NCBI GenBank assembly: GCA_021792795.1
Contig: JAJYUB010000007.1
Location: 31,970 to 95,969, forward strand
Reading direction: 5' to 3'
DNA length: 64,000 bases
Source of the DNA: Acidobacteriota bacterium
Lineage (GTDB): Bacteria > Acidobacteriota > Terriglobia > Terriglobales > Acidobacteriaceae
A program made the translations under genes and the position numbers. The notes beneath the pieces are model-generated. The model worked only from the letters and a program-made list of their open reading frames with translations. It was not told the origin of the DNA and ran no database searches. Numbering within the stretch: the first letter of the stretch is position 1; each line of letters starts with the position of its first letter. Positions 35,244 to 44,192 of this stretch are shown here, in pieces.

Positions 35244-37499
35244 TTGTATGCTCATAAGGTGAAAAACAAACTTCTTCCTACCGCTCTGAAACGTTTTCAC
35301 ACCTTCGCCGGGTTCGCGATATCGGCGGGCGTGTGCGTCCTTGTTCTCTCAACTTCTGCCTTGGCACAGACGGCAACGCCCTCTTCGACTTCTGCTGCGG
35401 CTGCAACGCCCGCAAGCTCGCTGGCGCTGGTGCCTATGCCGCGGGAGGTTCATGCGCGCGGCGAACTGTCGCTGAAAGGCGGTGTCAGCGTGGAAACCGC
35501 CAGCCACGACCCGGCAGACAAATTTGCCGTCGCCGATCTGGTGGAGACATTGAAAGATCGCGGTGTTGTTGCGCATGAAGGCCATCGCGACAAGGTCAAA
35601 GTCGTCCTGATGCGGCTGGAGGACAAGGACGCGGCCAAGGTCCTACAGCGGTCGCAGGTTGCCTTTGACCCGGCCATGCACGACGAGGGATACGTGCTGG
35701 CGACCGAGGGAGACAAGACGTACGACATTGCCGCCACCAGCGCGGGTCTCTACTATGGCGCGCAAACGATCAAGCAATTGATTGTGGGTGGAAGCGCGCC
35801 CGACGGCAAAGGGCCCGGTTCCGACGCGGTGCTGCATGGCGTGTTGATACGCGATTGGCCGGCGATGAAGTATCGCGGGGTGGACGACGATCTTTCCCGC
35901 GGGCCGGTGCCGACGCTGGCGTTTCAGAAGCACCAGGTGAAGGTGTTTTCGGAATATAAGGTGAACCTCTATTCGCCGTATTTTGAGAACACGCTGGCCT
36001 ATGCGTCGAATCCGCTGAGCGCGCCGCCCGGCGGAGCGATGACGCGCGCCGATGTGGAAGAACTGGTGAAATATGCACAACAATATCACGTCACCATCGT
36101 GCCGGAGCAGGAGGCATTTGGGCACCTGCATCACACGCTGACGTTCGACAAGTATGCGAACCTGGCCGAGACGCCGCACGGCACCGTGCTGGCCCCGGTG
36201 CAGCCGGGATCGATCCAACTGATTCAGCAGTGGTTCACGGAGATTGCGGCGATGTTCCCAGGGCCGTTTATGCATGTCGGCGCCGATGAAACGTTCGATC
36301 TTGGCAAGGGGCAGACCAAGCCCGAGGTCGAGAAGGAAGGGTTGGGAAAGGTCTACATGGACTTTCTGATCCAGATCCACCAGGCGCTGGAGCCGCTGCA
36401 CAAACAGCTTCTGTTCTGGGGCGACATTGCAATGAACGACCCGGACCTGGTGAAGACGCTCCCGAAAGACATGATTGCCATTGCCTGGGTGTACAGTCCG
36501 GAGCAGGAAGGCTACGACAAATGGCTGTTGCCGTTTACCAATGCGGGTTTGCAGACGTGGGTCGCGCCGGGCGTAAGCAATTGGAACCGGGTCTATCCGG
36601 ACAGCAATTCGGGACTGCTGAATATCCAGGAATTTCTGCGCGACGGGCAGCGGCTGGGTTCCACCGGCGAGCTGAACACGGTGTGGAACGACGACGGCGA
36701 AGGCTTGTTCAATCAGGACTGGTATGGGGTGCTGTTTGGGGCGGCCGCTGGCTGGCAGCCGGGCGCGAGCAGCATCCCGCAATTTCAGGACAGTTTTGGG
36801 CAGGTGTTCCATGGCGACCGGACGGGCAAGATCAACCAGGCGCAGATCGCGCTGATGGCGGCGCAGAAGACCCTGGAGGACACTGGCATTCGTTATTCGA
36901 GCGACCGTCTGTTCTGGATGGATCCGTGGAGCAAGGAAGGTCAGCAGGCTTCGGCCAAGCTGTTGCCGGTGGCGCAAACGTTACGCGAGCAGGCGGAACA
37001 GGCCATCATCCTGATGGATGAGGCGCGCGCGGCGGGGCCGCTACGGGAACAGGATGCGCTGGATGCCATGGAGATGGGGGCGCGGCGGATGGACTTTCTG
37101 GGATACAAGTTCGAGGCGGCGCAGGAGATGCTGACGGCGTATGACCGCGCCTATCAGGGGCAGGGCGATCCAGCGAACAGACGCCTCCTTGGCTCGGGGC
37201 TGTATGACATCTCCTCGAACAATGGGCGGTGTCAGGACCTGCGGGATGGATATGGATTGACCCGCGATTTATATCGGGCGGCGTGGCTGAAAGAAAATCG
37301 CCCGTACTGGCTGGACAATGTTTCCGCGCAATACGAACTGGCCATGCAACTGTGGATTCAGCGGGGCGTTCGCTTCGCGGAAGCGCAGGCGCAGTGGTAT
37401 CAGACGCATACGCTGCCTCCGCCGGAAGCGGTGGGTTTGCCGCCCATCGCGACTGCGCCCGCAGCCAGTGCGGGCCAGGCAACTGCTCCTTCGCAATAA
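35244..37499 (+). CDS. Secreted GH20 beta-N-acetylhexosaminidase
   Basis: The 751-aa enzyme has a signal peptide (ending SALAQ), a Ala/Thr-rich linker, an N-terminal GH20b domain with LVPMPREVHARGEL, and a TIM-barrel with MKYRGVDDD, the catalytic Asp-Glu in HVGADETFDLG near residue 345, and LLFWGDIAMND. A helical C-terminal third follows. It would remove terminal GlcNAc or GalNAc from chitin, peptidoglycan or glycans. TTG 35244 and GTG 35259 are the possible starts before the signal; neither has a clear ribosome binding site. Confidence 0.9.
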   Translation: MYAHKVKNKLLPTALKRFHTFAGFAISAGVCVLVLSTSALAQTATPSSTSAAAATPASSLALVPMPREVHARGELSLKGGVSVETASHDPADKFAVADLVETLKDRGVVAHEGHRDKVKVVLMRLEDKDAAKVLQRSQVAFDPAMHDEGYVLATEGDKTYDIAATSAGLYYGAQTIKQLIVGGSAPDGKGPGSDAVLHGVLIRDWPAMKYRGVDDDLSRGPVPTLAFQKHQVKVFSEYKVNLYSPYFENTLAYASNPLSAPPGGAMTRADVEELVKYAQQYHVTIVPEQEAFGHLHHTLTFDKYANLAETPHGTVLAPVQPGSIQLIQQWFTEIAAMFPGPFMHVGADETFDLGKGQTKPEVEKEGLGKVYMDFLIQIHQALEPLHKQLLFWGDIAMNDPDLVKTLPKDMIAIAWVYSPEQEGYDKWLLPFTNAGLQTWVAPGVSNWNRVYPDSNSGLLNIQEFLRDGQRLGSTGELNTVWNDDGEGLFNQDWYGVLFGAAAGWQPGASSIPQFQDSFGQVFHGDRTGKINQAQIALMAAQKTLEDTGIRYSSDRLFWMDPWSKEGQQASAKLLPVAQTLREQAEQAIILMDEARAAGPLREQDALDAMEMGARRMDFLGYKFEAAQEMLTAYDRAYQGQGDPANRRLLGSGLYDISSNNGRCQDLRDGYGLTRDLYRAAWLKENRPYWLDNVSAQYELAMQLWIQRGVRFAEAQAQWYQTHTLPPPEAVGLPPIATAPAASAGQATAPSQ

Positions 37500-37613
37500 G
37501 AGACTTGACCGGCAACTTGGAGAGAATGCGCCGGTGCTGGTGGAAATTCCGGCGGCAACGGGGTCAACGGGATTCAGCCAAGGCACCTGGAAGGGGCAAA
37601 ATTTCGCGGCGGC

Positions 37614-37681
37614 AAAATTAGTTGCCTTAGCAACCAATCTGGCCAATTTTGGCCCATATAGTTGCCAAGGCAACTAATTTT
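37614..37681. terminator. Large imperfect palindrome with inner hairpin, bidirectional terminator
   Basis: Arms 37614-37634 and 37661-37681 (21 bases each, core TTAGTTGCCTTAGCAAC on the left) pair with one mismatch. The 26-base centre holds its own hairpin, GGCCAA/TTGGCC. A-T ends on both sides give T-runs in either direction. It sits between the convergent GH20 and FetB-like genes. It could also be a small transposable palindrome. Confidence 0.75.
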
Positions 37682-37737
37682 TTCGGGCAATTTTGCATCA
37701 TAATTGGGGCAAAAATCCTGACCGGTTGGCAGGGTGT

Positions 37738-37783
37738 TTTCAATCCCAGGTTAGCTGCGCGAACCTGGGGCACCCAGGGGTGG
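37738..37783. repeat. GGGTGCCCC palindromic repeat, copy 1
   Basis: CCCAGGTT (37745-37752) faces AACCTGGG (37762-37769), followed by GGCACCCAGGGG. Other copies in the window have the same order. Confidence 0.75.
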
Positions 37784-37786
37784 TGG

Positions 37787-38569
37787 TCAGCCCAAGCGGC
37801 GAAGTTGCTGCTGCGGGGTGAAGATCCTGCGCGGGACCAGATAGGTGGCGGTCATGCAACTGACAGCGCCGGCGATGAAGATCATGCTGAGAATGACGAA
37901 CTGGTAGAGCGCGGCGTAGACCGGGGACGTGCCGGAGAGCACCATGCCGGCCATCATGCCGGGAATCCAGACGATGCCGAGCGAGCGCAGATTGTCGGTG
38001 GCGGGGATCAGGCTGGCATGGAAGGAGGCGTGCAGGTACGGTCCCACGGCGCGTTCGGGGGCAGCGCCCAGCGCCAGGGCGGACTCGATTTCGCCGCGAT
38101 GGGAGCGGACTTCGCCCAGGAAGCGATTGAGAAACAGGGACTGAATGTTCATGTTCTGGGCAATGACCATGCTGCCCACCGGGATGAGGATGATGATTTT
38201 CGGCTCGACAATGCCGAGCAGCGTCATCACAGTGAGAACGCCGCCCGCGCCCGCGGCCATGCAGAGCAGGGAGAGCGTGTAGGCCCCGGGCAGCTCCGGC
38301 ACGCGGCGGCGCACGATGGTGGCGGCGATGAAGATCATGACGACCAGCACCGGTATCCCCGTCCACCAGGGCCCACGCAGCATGGCGGCAATCAAAAAGC
38401 CGACGAGAAGAACCTGAACGATGCCGCGCAGCAGGACCAGGGGAATTTCGCGGCCGATTTTGGCTCCGCGGCTGGCGGCGAACTGGGCGACGATGATGGC
38501 CAGCACAGCCACGGCGGCGGCCTGGCCCAGGCCGAGAGACATTTGGGTGTGAAACAGGAGGTCAAGCAT
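37787..38569 (-). CDS. fetB: FetB/YbbM-like (UPF0014) ABC transporter permease
   Basis: The 260-aa membrane protein has the UPF0014 layout: six to seven helices, GREIPLVLLRGIVQVLLVGFL, PVLVVMIFIAATIVRRR, GSMVIAQNMNIQSLFLNR and the cytoplasmic ATPase-contact region EIESALALGAAPERAVGPYL. FetAB of E. coli exports iron and protects against oxidative stress. The ATG at 38569 overlaps the ATPase gene by 8 bases, so the two are translated together. Confidence 0.92.
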   Translation of the reverse strand: MLDLLFHTQMSLGLGQAAAVAVLAIIVAQFAASRGAKIGREIPLVLLRGIVQVLLVGFLIAAMLRGPWWTGIPVLVVMIFIAATIVRRRVPELPGAYTLSLLCMAAGAGGVLTVMTLLGIVEPKIIILIPVGSMVIAQNMNIQSLFLNRFLGEVRSHRGEIESALALGAAPERAVGPYLHASFHASLIPATDNLRSLGIVWIPGMMAGMVLSGTSPVYAALYQFVILSMIFIAGAVSCMTATYLVPRRIFTPQQQLRRLG

Positions 38570-39257
38570 GCAGTAGCTCCTGTGGGCTGCCAAAGCCGGA
38601 AGGTCCGCCGGCTTCGAGTTTCAGGACGAGATCGGCGACGCGACGGGCCTGGGCGACATCATGCGTCACCCATACGCAGGTCATGTTCCGTTCGCGGACC
38701 AGGGTGGCGAGCAGGCGTTCAATTTCCTGTTTGGAGACGTCATCGAGGGCGGAGGTGGGCTCGTCGAGCAGCAGGACTTCAGGCTGGTTGGCCAGGGCGC
38801 GGGCGATGGAGATTCGCTGGGCCTCGCCGCCGGAAAGGGTAGAGACATCGCGGTCTTCATAGCCAGCCATGCCGACTTGCTGGATCAGGTCGGCCACCTG
38901 GGAGTCCTGCAGGGCGATTCCGTGCTGCGCGGGCCCATAGCGGACGTTGGCGGCGGCCGCGCCGGGAAATAAATAGGCCTGCTGCATGACCATGCCGATG
39001 CGACGGCGCAGGGCCCTGGGGTCCATTGCGCGGGTATCTTTGCCTTGCAGCAGTACGACGCCGCTGGTGGGTTCATCCAGCCGGTTCAACATGCGGAGCA
39101 GGGTGCTTTTGCCGGCCCCGCTGGGGCCGAGGACGGCGAGGACCTGTCCCTGGTCGAGGCGAAAGCCGATATTGCGCAGCAGGGATTTGGGGCCACCCGG
39201 TTGATCGAGGGTCCGGGACAGGTCCCTGGCTTCCAGTACGGCTGCATTTGTGGTCAA
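38562..39257 (-). CDS. fetA: FetA/YbbL-like ABC transporter ATPase
   Basis: The 231-aa ATPase has Walker A GPSGAGKSTLLRMLNRLDEP, Q-loop MQQAYLFPG, signature LSGGEAQRISIARALA, Walker B VLLLDEPTSALDD and switch His in VTHDVAQARR. The adjacent UPF0014 permease fixes it as a FetAB-type exporter, likely for iron. It leads the two-gene operon. Confidence 0.92.
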   Translation of the reverse strand: MTTNAAVLEARDLSRTLDQPGGPKSLLRNIGFRLDQGQVLAVLGPSGAGKSTLLRMLNRLDEPTSGVVLLQGKDTRAMDPRALRRRIGMVMQQAYLFPGAAAANVRYGPAQHGIALQDSQVADLIQQVGMAGYEDRDVSTLSGGEAQRISIARALANQPEVLLLDEPTSALDDVSKQEIERLLATLVRERNMTCVWVTHDVAQARRVADLVLKLEAGGPSGFGSPQELLHA

Positions 39258-39510
39258 GGGTGGCCCCTGGTCATAGGGCCAGTTTAATTGTTTGCCGCAA
39301 AGTTACCCAAACTGGATGTTGCTGAAAGTTGCGGCGAGTCGTTCAGCCTTGGGTGGCGTCCTAATTTTGGCAGTTATATACTCGCCGCACAAACTCGCAG
39401 GTGGGACAATGGGCCATGCCTATGAAGAATATGGGCTATTCTGCACTTGATCCGCGGGAAATTGCACGAGAAAACAAGCGGAACGGACGGAAGATTTACG
39501 ATCATCCCCA

Positions 39511-39639
39511 ATGAAACACGAATACCGCGAAGGGCCAGAAGCACGAAAGGAATTCGATGAAGGGATGGGGTGGGATGGCTGGCCTAAGGAATTGCTGAAT
39601 GAGTTTCTGCGATGGAATAAACCGTCGCTCAACGGCTAA
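39511..39639 (+). CDS. Possible 42-aa protein
   Basis: The frame opens MKHEYREGPEARKEFDEGMG. It is polar and acidic-basic mixed. GPEA with a following Phe recurs in short acidobacterial orphans as I recall, but there is no ribosome binding site and the stop lies in a repeat. Weak candidate. Confidence 0.3.
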   Translation: MKHEYREGPEARKEFDEGMGWDGWPKELLNEFLRWNKPSLNG

Positions 39640-39694
39640 AGCCGCAGTGATTTCGATACGACTTACGACACGGCTAAAGCCATGCCCTGATACA
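39631..39694. repeat. GGCTAAAGCC repeat, copy 1
   Basis: ACGGCTAAAGCCGCAGTG and ACGGCTAAAGCCATGCC stand 38 bases apart, followed by CCTGATACAAGGC. The unit matches 49675-49750 in arrangement. Confidence 0.6.
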
Positions 39695-40065
39695 AGGCGG
39701 CGGCGAACCCGTACAGCACGACGAAGGTCGTCACCTGATAAAAACCGCCGTGGTGGAGCGTACCCCAGTGCCTGAAGGCGGGGCGCAGGTTGGAAGTCGA
39801 GGATGTCGGGAGACCATTGCGAAAGAGGCGCCGTCTAAAAGTTGTTGGATTCTTTCGGGTAGACGGAGGACAATGGATGCTTCGCAGCGATCCAATGGAA
39901 ACCATGAAATGAATGGAACTATCCGTGCGGCCCGATTGGAGTGGACCAATTTTCCCACCCTAGCCGCAAAAAGCGCGGCGAGGATTGGGCGCCCGAATGC
40001 AACGCTGTGGGGCCCGGTCCATAGTGGGGCTAATGGAACCAGTGAAACCAAAGGGGGGTAGCGAA

Positions 40066-40734
40066 ATGAAATACAGAAATAGCATCAATTTTCTGAAAGC
40101 GGGCCTGTTGGCGCCAGGGTTGTTGCTGTTGACGATGGCGATGACGGCGGCGGCGGTGGCGCAGATGCATGGCGGCGCGCCGATGGGCGGGTCTGCTCCT
40201 AGCAACAACAACAATATGAACAACCCCAATGGCAATATGTCGCCGGACGGGATGCAGCCGAACGGGTTGATGGGTCCTGAAAACAATGAACAGATGATGG
40301 AGCGCAATACGTTCGGGAACCTGCGCAGGAATTTCGATGTGGAGAACGCGCTGAGCAAGATGGCGGTGAAGAACAGCAGCAACGACGACGTGAAGAAATT
40401 CGCGCATCAGGTGATCGCCGAAAATCGTGGCCTGTCGAACGACCTTGTCCTTCCCAACCCCACCGGCGAAACGATGGAGCCGGAAATGGTGCCCAGCCAG
40501 ACGCGCAAGGCGGAAAAGCAGATGAAGAAAATGACGGGGAAGCCATTCGACCAGATGTACCTGGTGCAGATGGACGCGTACGTCAAGAACGACCGGCAGG
40601 TGGCGCACAGCGCCGAATCCATGATGAGCGCGCCGAAGGTGAGCGAAGTGGCAAACCGGGTGCAGAGCCTGTCCGAGGACCGCGAGAAGCAGATTGGCGC
40701 GCTGACGCAGGAAACCGGCTTCAAGATCGAGTAA
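40066..40734 (+). CDS. Exported DUF4142-family protein
   Basis: The 222-aa protein has a signal segment (GLLAPGLLLLTMAMTAAA), an Asn/Met/Pro/Gly-rich linker (residues 32-75) and a ferritin-like four-helix DUF4142 domain with KMAVKNSSNDDVKKFAHQV and MYLVQMDAYVKNDRQ. The ATG at 40066 follows AAGGGGGG. Function unknown; such proteins occur near stress genes. Confidence 0.88.
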   Translation: MKYRNSINFLKAGLLAPGLLLLTMAMTAAAVAQMHGGAPMGGSAPSNNNNMNNPNGNMSPDGMQPNGLMGPENNEQMMERNTFGNLRRNFDVENALSKMAVKNSSNDDVKKFAHQVIAENRGLSNDLVLPNPTGETMEPEMVPSQTRKAEKQMKKMTGKPFDQMYLVQMDAYVKNDRQVAHSAESMMSAPKVSEVANRVQSLSEDREKQIGALTQETGFKIE

Positions 40735-40898
40735 TCTGCGCGGATCGCTGAGAGAGGGCGAATGGCGCCTTGCCGAGGGGGAACTTTTCCGGGCGTGTCG
40801 TCGTACAATCAGGGGCAGACATGCTATCGCACGTGCCACCCTGGTATCCCCGATTGGATCGAAGGCGGAGTTTGTCCGTCGACAGCTTTGGGAGTTGC

Positions 40899-41726
40899 AT
40901 GGAGCGCAACGCGTTTGCGAATGCGGGGCGCGTGCCATGGTCGCGCATAGGCCTGTGTTTTCTGCTGTTGATGGCGCTGTTTTCATGGCAGACGGTCTCG
41001 ATCGGACATGCAGAGAGCGTCAACGACCTGAAGCCTACGGGCTACGTCAACGATTTTGCGGGCGTGTTGTCCCCGGAGACCCGCAACCATCTGGAACAAT
41101 TGTGTACCGAGGTCGACCAGCAGGCGCATGCGCAGATTGCGGTGGTCACCATCCATACGACGGGCGACGATACGATCGACGATTTTGCCGTGCGCCTGGA
41201 AGAGAAATGGAAGGTGGGGCAGAAGGGGACGGATCGCGGCTTGCTGTTCCTGCTCGCGACCGACGATCACCATTACAGATTTGAAGTTGGATACGGGCTG
41301 GAAGGCATCCTGCCGGATGGCAAGGTGGGAAGCATCGGCCGCGAGATGGTGCCGTATCTGCGTGAAGGAAATTACGACGCCGCGGTCACGCTGGCGACGC
41401 AGGAAGTGGCGAATGCGATCGCTCAGGATGCCGGCGTCACCTTGAAAACTCCGGCGGAGGACCTGGGGCCTGAGCCGCAGTCTCACCCCGCGAGCGCCCT
41501 GAAGGACATTCTGTTGGCGATTCTCGCGATTTTTGTCTTCATTTCGCTGCTGCGATCCGGGCCGAATGGCTGGGCGGGATTTCTGCTGGGAATGTTCCTT
41601 GGGAACATGATGGGCGGCGGCCGCGGGGGCGGTTTTGGCGGCGATGGAGGCGATGGAGGCGGGGGTGGGTTTGGCGGTTTCGGCGGGGGCGGTTCTGGCG
41701 GCGGCGGCGCTTCCGGAAGCTGGTGA
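40899..41726 (+). CDS. TPM-domain membrane protein (YgcG-like)
   Basis: The 275-aa protein has a signal segment, the TPM domain (GYVNDFAGVLSPETRNHLEQ, AQIAVVTIHTTGDDTIDDFA, RGLLFLLATDDHHYRFEVGY, GLEGILPDGKVGSIG), a membrane helix (ILLAILAIFVFISLL) and a very Gly-rich tail (about residues 240-275). TPM proteins pair with LemA, and a lemA gene follows at 41971. The ATG at 40899 follows GGGAG. Outer-face membrane quality control is a common suggestion. Confidence 0.9.
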   Translation: MERNAFANAGRVPWSRIGLCFLLLMALFSWQTVSIGHAESVNDLKPTGYVNDFAGVLSPETRNHLEQLCTEVDQQAHAQIAVVTIHTTGDDTIDDFAVRLEEKWKVGQKGTDRGLLFLLATDDHHYRFEVGYGLEGILPDGKVGSIGREMVPYLREGNYDAAVTLATQEVANAIAQDAGVTLKTPAEDLGPEPQSHPASALKDILLAILAIFVFISLLRSGPNGWAGFLLGMFLGNMMGGGRGGGFGGDGGDGGGGGFGGFGGGGSGGGGASGSW

Positions 41727-41790
41727 TCGGCGGAGGGGAATTTCGATTCAGAGACAGCAGATTTACAGATGACGTCTTCAAAAGCCGGAG

Positions 41791-41893
41791 GAGTCATTCT
41801 GGGGAAGCGAAGAATCCGGAAGGCGATGGCACGGTTTACGAGGCGCATATCCTCTGGATTCTTCACTTCGCTGCGCTCCGTTCAGAATGACTC
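41791..41893. repeat. CATTCTGA/GAATCCAGA repeat, long palindromic form
   Basis: GAGTCATTCTGG...GAAGAATCCGG faces CTCTGGATTCTTC...TCAGAATGACTC. It lies between the TPM and lemA genes, which are otherwise a pair. Confidence 0.85.
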
Positions 41894-41970
41894 CCTCCTG
41901 CAAATAGCTGCACTCGCTTCGGACCAACTTTAGCGGCAATGAATCAAACGAACAAGGGAGAACAATCGAG

Positions 41971-42558
41971 ATGAAACGGACTGGGCTGGTCGTACTGGGA
42001 GCGGTCGCAATATTGGTTGTGGTGGCGCTCTTTGTTTTTGGCAGTTATATTTCTGCCCGCAACCAAATGGTGGCCAAGAATGAGCAGGTGAAGCAGACCT
42101 GGTCGCAGGTGGAAGTGGTGATGCAGCGGCGGGCGGACCTGATCCCCAACCTGGTGGCGACGGTGCAGGGATTTGCCTCCCACGAAACCACCGTGTTCAG
42201 CGATATTGCCAACGCGCGGGCGGCCTTGCTGGGGGCGCGCGATCCGCAATCGAAGATCGCAGCCAACGGGCAACTCGACAATGCTCTTGGACATTTGCTG
42301 ATGATTTCCGAAGCCTATCCGCAGTTAAGGTCGAACCAGAACTTTCTGCAATTGCAGGATGAGCTGGCGGGGACGGAAAATCGCATCGCCGTGGAGCGTC
42401 GCCGGTATAACCAGGCGCTGCAGGATTACAACACCTTCATTGGGCTGTTTCCCAACAGCATCTGGGCGGGGATTGCCGGATACCACAGAAACAATGCGTA
42501 TTTTGAGGGCACTCCGGCGTCGCAGCAGGTCCCCACAGTGAACTTCTCAGGGAAATAG
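41971..42558 (+). CDS. lemA: LemA-family protein
   Basis: The 195-aa protein has an N-terminal membrane anchor (residues 5-28), then the LemA domain: NQMVAKNEQVKQTWSQVEVV, QRRADLIPNLVATVQGFASH, a helix with QLDNALGHLLMISEAYPQLR and ENRIAVERRRYNQALQDYN, ending FPNSIWAG. LemA proteins act in membrane stress with TPM partners; that partner lies just upstream. Complete and normal in length. Confidence 0.95.
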   Translation: MKRTGLVVLGAVAILVVVALFVFGSYISARNQMVAKNEQVKQTWSQVEVVMQRRADLIPNLVATVQGFASHETTVFSDIANARAALLGARDPQSKIAANGQLDNALGHLLMISEAYPQLRSNQNFLQLQDELAGTENRIAVERRRYNQALQDYNTFIGLFPNSIWAGIAGYHRNNAYFEGTPASQQVPTVNFSGK

Positions 42559-42594
42559 AGTCGCGGCCGGAGGATCGATCTAAGGAGGTCTATC

Positions 42595-42975
42595 GTGTCG
42601 GCACATACTCCTGAGGCTTGCGAAGAATTGTTCGCGCAATATCTCAACACTGGAAATGTGGACGGCTTGTTGGCCCTCTACGAGCCGCAAGCGAGCCATG
42701 TGCGCTCGGATGGCAGGGTTGCGCACGGTAAAGACGCCATTCGACTTGTGCGGGATGAGTTTGTCGCAATGCAGCCGACGCTCCATGTTCGCATGAAAAA
42801 AACCGTGCAAGCAGGCGATGATCTTGCCGTGCTCTACGACGACTGGACGCTCACTGCAAAAGGTTCCGATGCCAAGCCCATCGAGATGAATGGAAAAGGG
42901 CGCCATGTCATCCGCAGGCAACGCGATGGGACTTGGATGTTTGTGGTCACCGGAGTCACGAACGCCGGTTTTTGA
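42595..42975 (+). CDS. SnoaL-like (NTF2 fold) protein, DUF4440 type
   Basis: The 126-aa protein is a single cone-fold domain: ACEELFAQYLNTGNVDGLLALYEP, GRVAHGKDAIRLVRDEFVAM, ADDLAVLYDDWTLTAKG-like strands (quoted from DDLAVLYDDWTLTAKG) and HVIRRQRDGTWMFVV. It could bind or isomerise a small molecule. The GTG at 42595 follows TAAGGAGGT, a near-perfect ribosome binding site. Confidence 0.88.
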   Translation: MSAHTPEACEELFAQYLNTGNVDGLLALYEPQASHVRSDGRVAHGKDAIRLVRDEFVAMQPTLHVRMKKTVQAGDDLAVLYDDWTLTAKGSDAKPIEMNGKGRHVIRRQRDGTWMFVVTGVTNAGF

Positions 42976-42988
42976 ACGGAGCGCAACG

Positions 42989-43067
42989 GAGTCAGAAATC
43001 CAGACGAGGCTTGCCTCATCGGCACGGCCATCACCCTCTGGATTCTTCGCTACGCTCAGAATGACTC
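42989..43067. repeat. CATTCTGA/GAATCCAGA repeat, shortened
   Basis: GGAGTCAGAAATCCAGACGAGG faces CCCTCTGGATTCTTCG and CTCAGAATGACTC. The left arm is eroded. It lies between the SnoaL-like gene and the terminator of rsbV. Confidence 0.65.
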
Positions 43068-43111
43068 ATCTCATTTTTGAATGCAGTACTGGTTAGTCTG
43101 CTGTAAGAAGC

Positions 43112-43147
43112 AAAAGCGGCTGGGCGCGCAAGCGCCCAGCCGCTTTT
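43112..43147. terminator. Perfect 16-bp bidirectional terminator with GCAA tetraloop
   Basis: AAAAGCGGCTGGGCGC (43112-43127) and GCGCCCAGCCGCTTTT (43132-43147) pair perfectly around GCAA. Runs of A and T at the ends let it work on both strands, for rsbV from the right and the SnoaL-like gene from the left. Confidence 0.92.
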
Positions 43148-43167
43148 CTGGCTTTCAAGCGGAAGAC

Positions 43168-43518
43168 TTATTTGTGACTGAAAGAGGCGATGGCTTGCGC
43201 CTCGTCGTCTTTAATGTCGAATACGGTGTACAGCTTGGTGATCTGCAGCAGGTCGTGGACTTTTTTCGTGAGCTTCAACAACTTCAGCTCGCCACCCTGA
43301 TTGCGCGTAGCCGTAAAGGCGCTGACCAGCTCTCCAATGCCAGAGCTGTCTATGTAATTTACGTCGGCCAGGTTGAGCAGGACATCCTTCGATCCCTTGC
43401 CCAACAATTCACGAACCGCATTGCGCAGTTGCACGCTGCCTTCGCCGAGTGTGATGCGACCGCTCAGATCGAGAATGGTGACTCCATCCACTTGGCGGGT
43501 ACTAATCTTCATGCTCAC
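43168..43518 (-). CDS. rsbV: Anti-sigma factor antagonist, RsbV-like (STAS domain)
   Basis: The 116-aa STAS protein has [32 protein letters not shown] with the phosphorylatable Ser in DSSG and [12 protein letters not shown]. When dephosphorylated it binds the kinase and frees a sigma factor. The GTG at 43518 is set by GGAGG nine bases upstream; an ATG two codons later is too distant. It follows the kinase gene by 14 bases. An RsbU-type phosphatase gene lies at 11574-13553. Confidence 0.93.
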   Translation of the reverse strand: MSMKISTRQVDGVTILDLSGRITLGEGSVQLRNAVRELLGKGSKDVLLNLADVNYIDSSGIGELVSAFTATRNQGGELKLLKLTKKVHDLLQITKLYTVFDIKDDEAQAIASFSHK

Positions 43519-43532
43519 GGTGGTATTCCTCC

Positions 43533-43973
43533 TTAGGCGCTTTTCTGGGTTGGATCCAAATGCTTAATCAGTGTTAGCTCGGTGCCGGGGTGCAGTAGCT
43601 TGAAGTGTACCTCGTCCATAAACGATCGGATGAGGAAAATTCCGCGGCCGGAGCCGCTGAGCAGGTTTTGCGGCGCCAATGGGTCGGGCAGGGTCGCGGG
43701 GTCGAGGCCGTTTCCCTGGTCGCCGATGCGAATGATCAACGAAGACCCATTGTTTTCAAACGAAGCGGTAATTTTTTTCTCCGGATCGTAGGCATTGCCA
43801 TGCAGCACGGCGTTGACGGCGGCTTCGCGCACCGCCATCGCGAGCTGGAAAGTCTGGTCCTCATCCAGTCCCGACTTCTGGGCCAACTGTTCCGCCGCTT
43901 GTTCCACTTTGTTCACGCTGTCCAGCGACGAGTCCAAAGTGTAACTGAATCGACTCACCATGGAATCCACCAC
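43533..43973 (-). CDS. rsbW: Anti-sigma factor serine kinase, RsbW-like
   Basis: The 146-aa HATPase has [20 protein letters not shown] (N box), [12 protein letters not shown] (G1) and [16 protein letters not shown] (G2). It would bind and hold a sigma factor and phosphorylate the RsbV-like antagonist of the next gene. No sigma factor gene is in the window. The ATG at 43973 is the domain start. Confidence 0.92.
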   Translation of the reverse strand: MVDSMVSRFSYTLDSSLDSVNKVEQAAEQLAQKSGLDEDQTFQLAMAVREAAVNAVLHGNAYDPEKKITASFENNGSSLIIRIGDQGNGLDPATLPDPLAPQNLLSGSGRGIFLIRSFMDEVHFKLLHPGTELTLIKHLDPTQKSA

Positions 43974-44088
43974 ACGCCCCGGGCCCGCTAAATTATCGGT
44001 TCCTGGTTCCGATTGCGGTCATTGTCGCCAAGGACACGCAGAAACTCTCCACAGGGGAAGTTTGCTTGCTTGTTTGCCTTAGTGTCAA

Positions 44089-44120
44089 GGCAGACTGGAA
44101 GACTTTTCTTCCAGTCTGCC
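44089..44120. promoter_or_regulatory. Perfect 13-bp palindrome between divergent genes
   Basis: GGCAGACTGGAAG (44089-44101) and CTTCCAGTCTGCC (44108-44120) pair perfectly around ACTTTT. No T-run follows. It lies 116 bases before rsbW and 278 bases before the MgtE-N/CBS start, so it could be a shared operator or a terminator-like hairpin. Confidence 0.5.
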
Positions 44121-44158
44121 AAAGGAGGCTGGTTTAGAAGGTTTATTTGCTTCCCCGT

Positions 44159-44192
44159 CATCCCAGGTTCGCGTAGCTAGCCTGGGGCACCC
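44159..44192. repeat. GGGTGCCCC palindromic repeat, copy 2
   Basis: TCCCAGGTTCGCG and CTAGCCTGGGGCACCC form an imperfect inverted unit, same orientation as copy 1. Confidence 0.65.

Larger units (their letters stand above)
39258..40065. other. 800-base intergenic region with relics and repeats
   Basis: No full gene is present. A 42-aa frame at 39511-39639 is listed separately. GGCTAAAGCC repeats lie at 39631-39694. A minus-strand frame at about 39663-39770 encodes a hydrophobic piece (QVTTFVVLYGFAAALYQG) without start or continuation; it looks like the remnant of a membrane protein. The rest, 39780-40060, shows nothing I can name. Confidence 0.5.
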
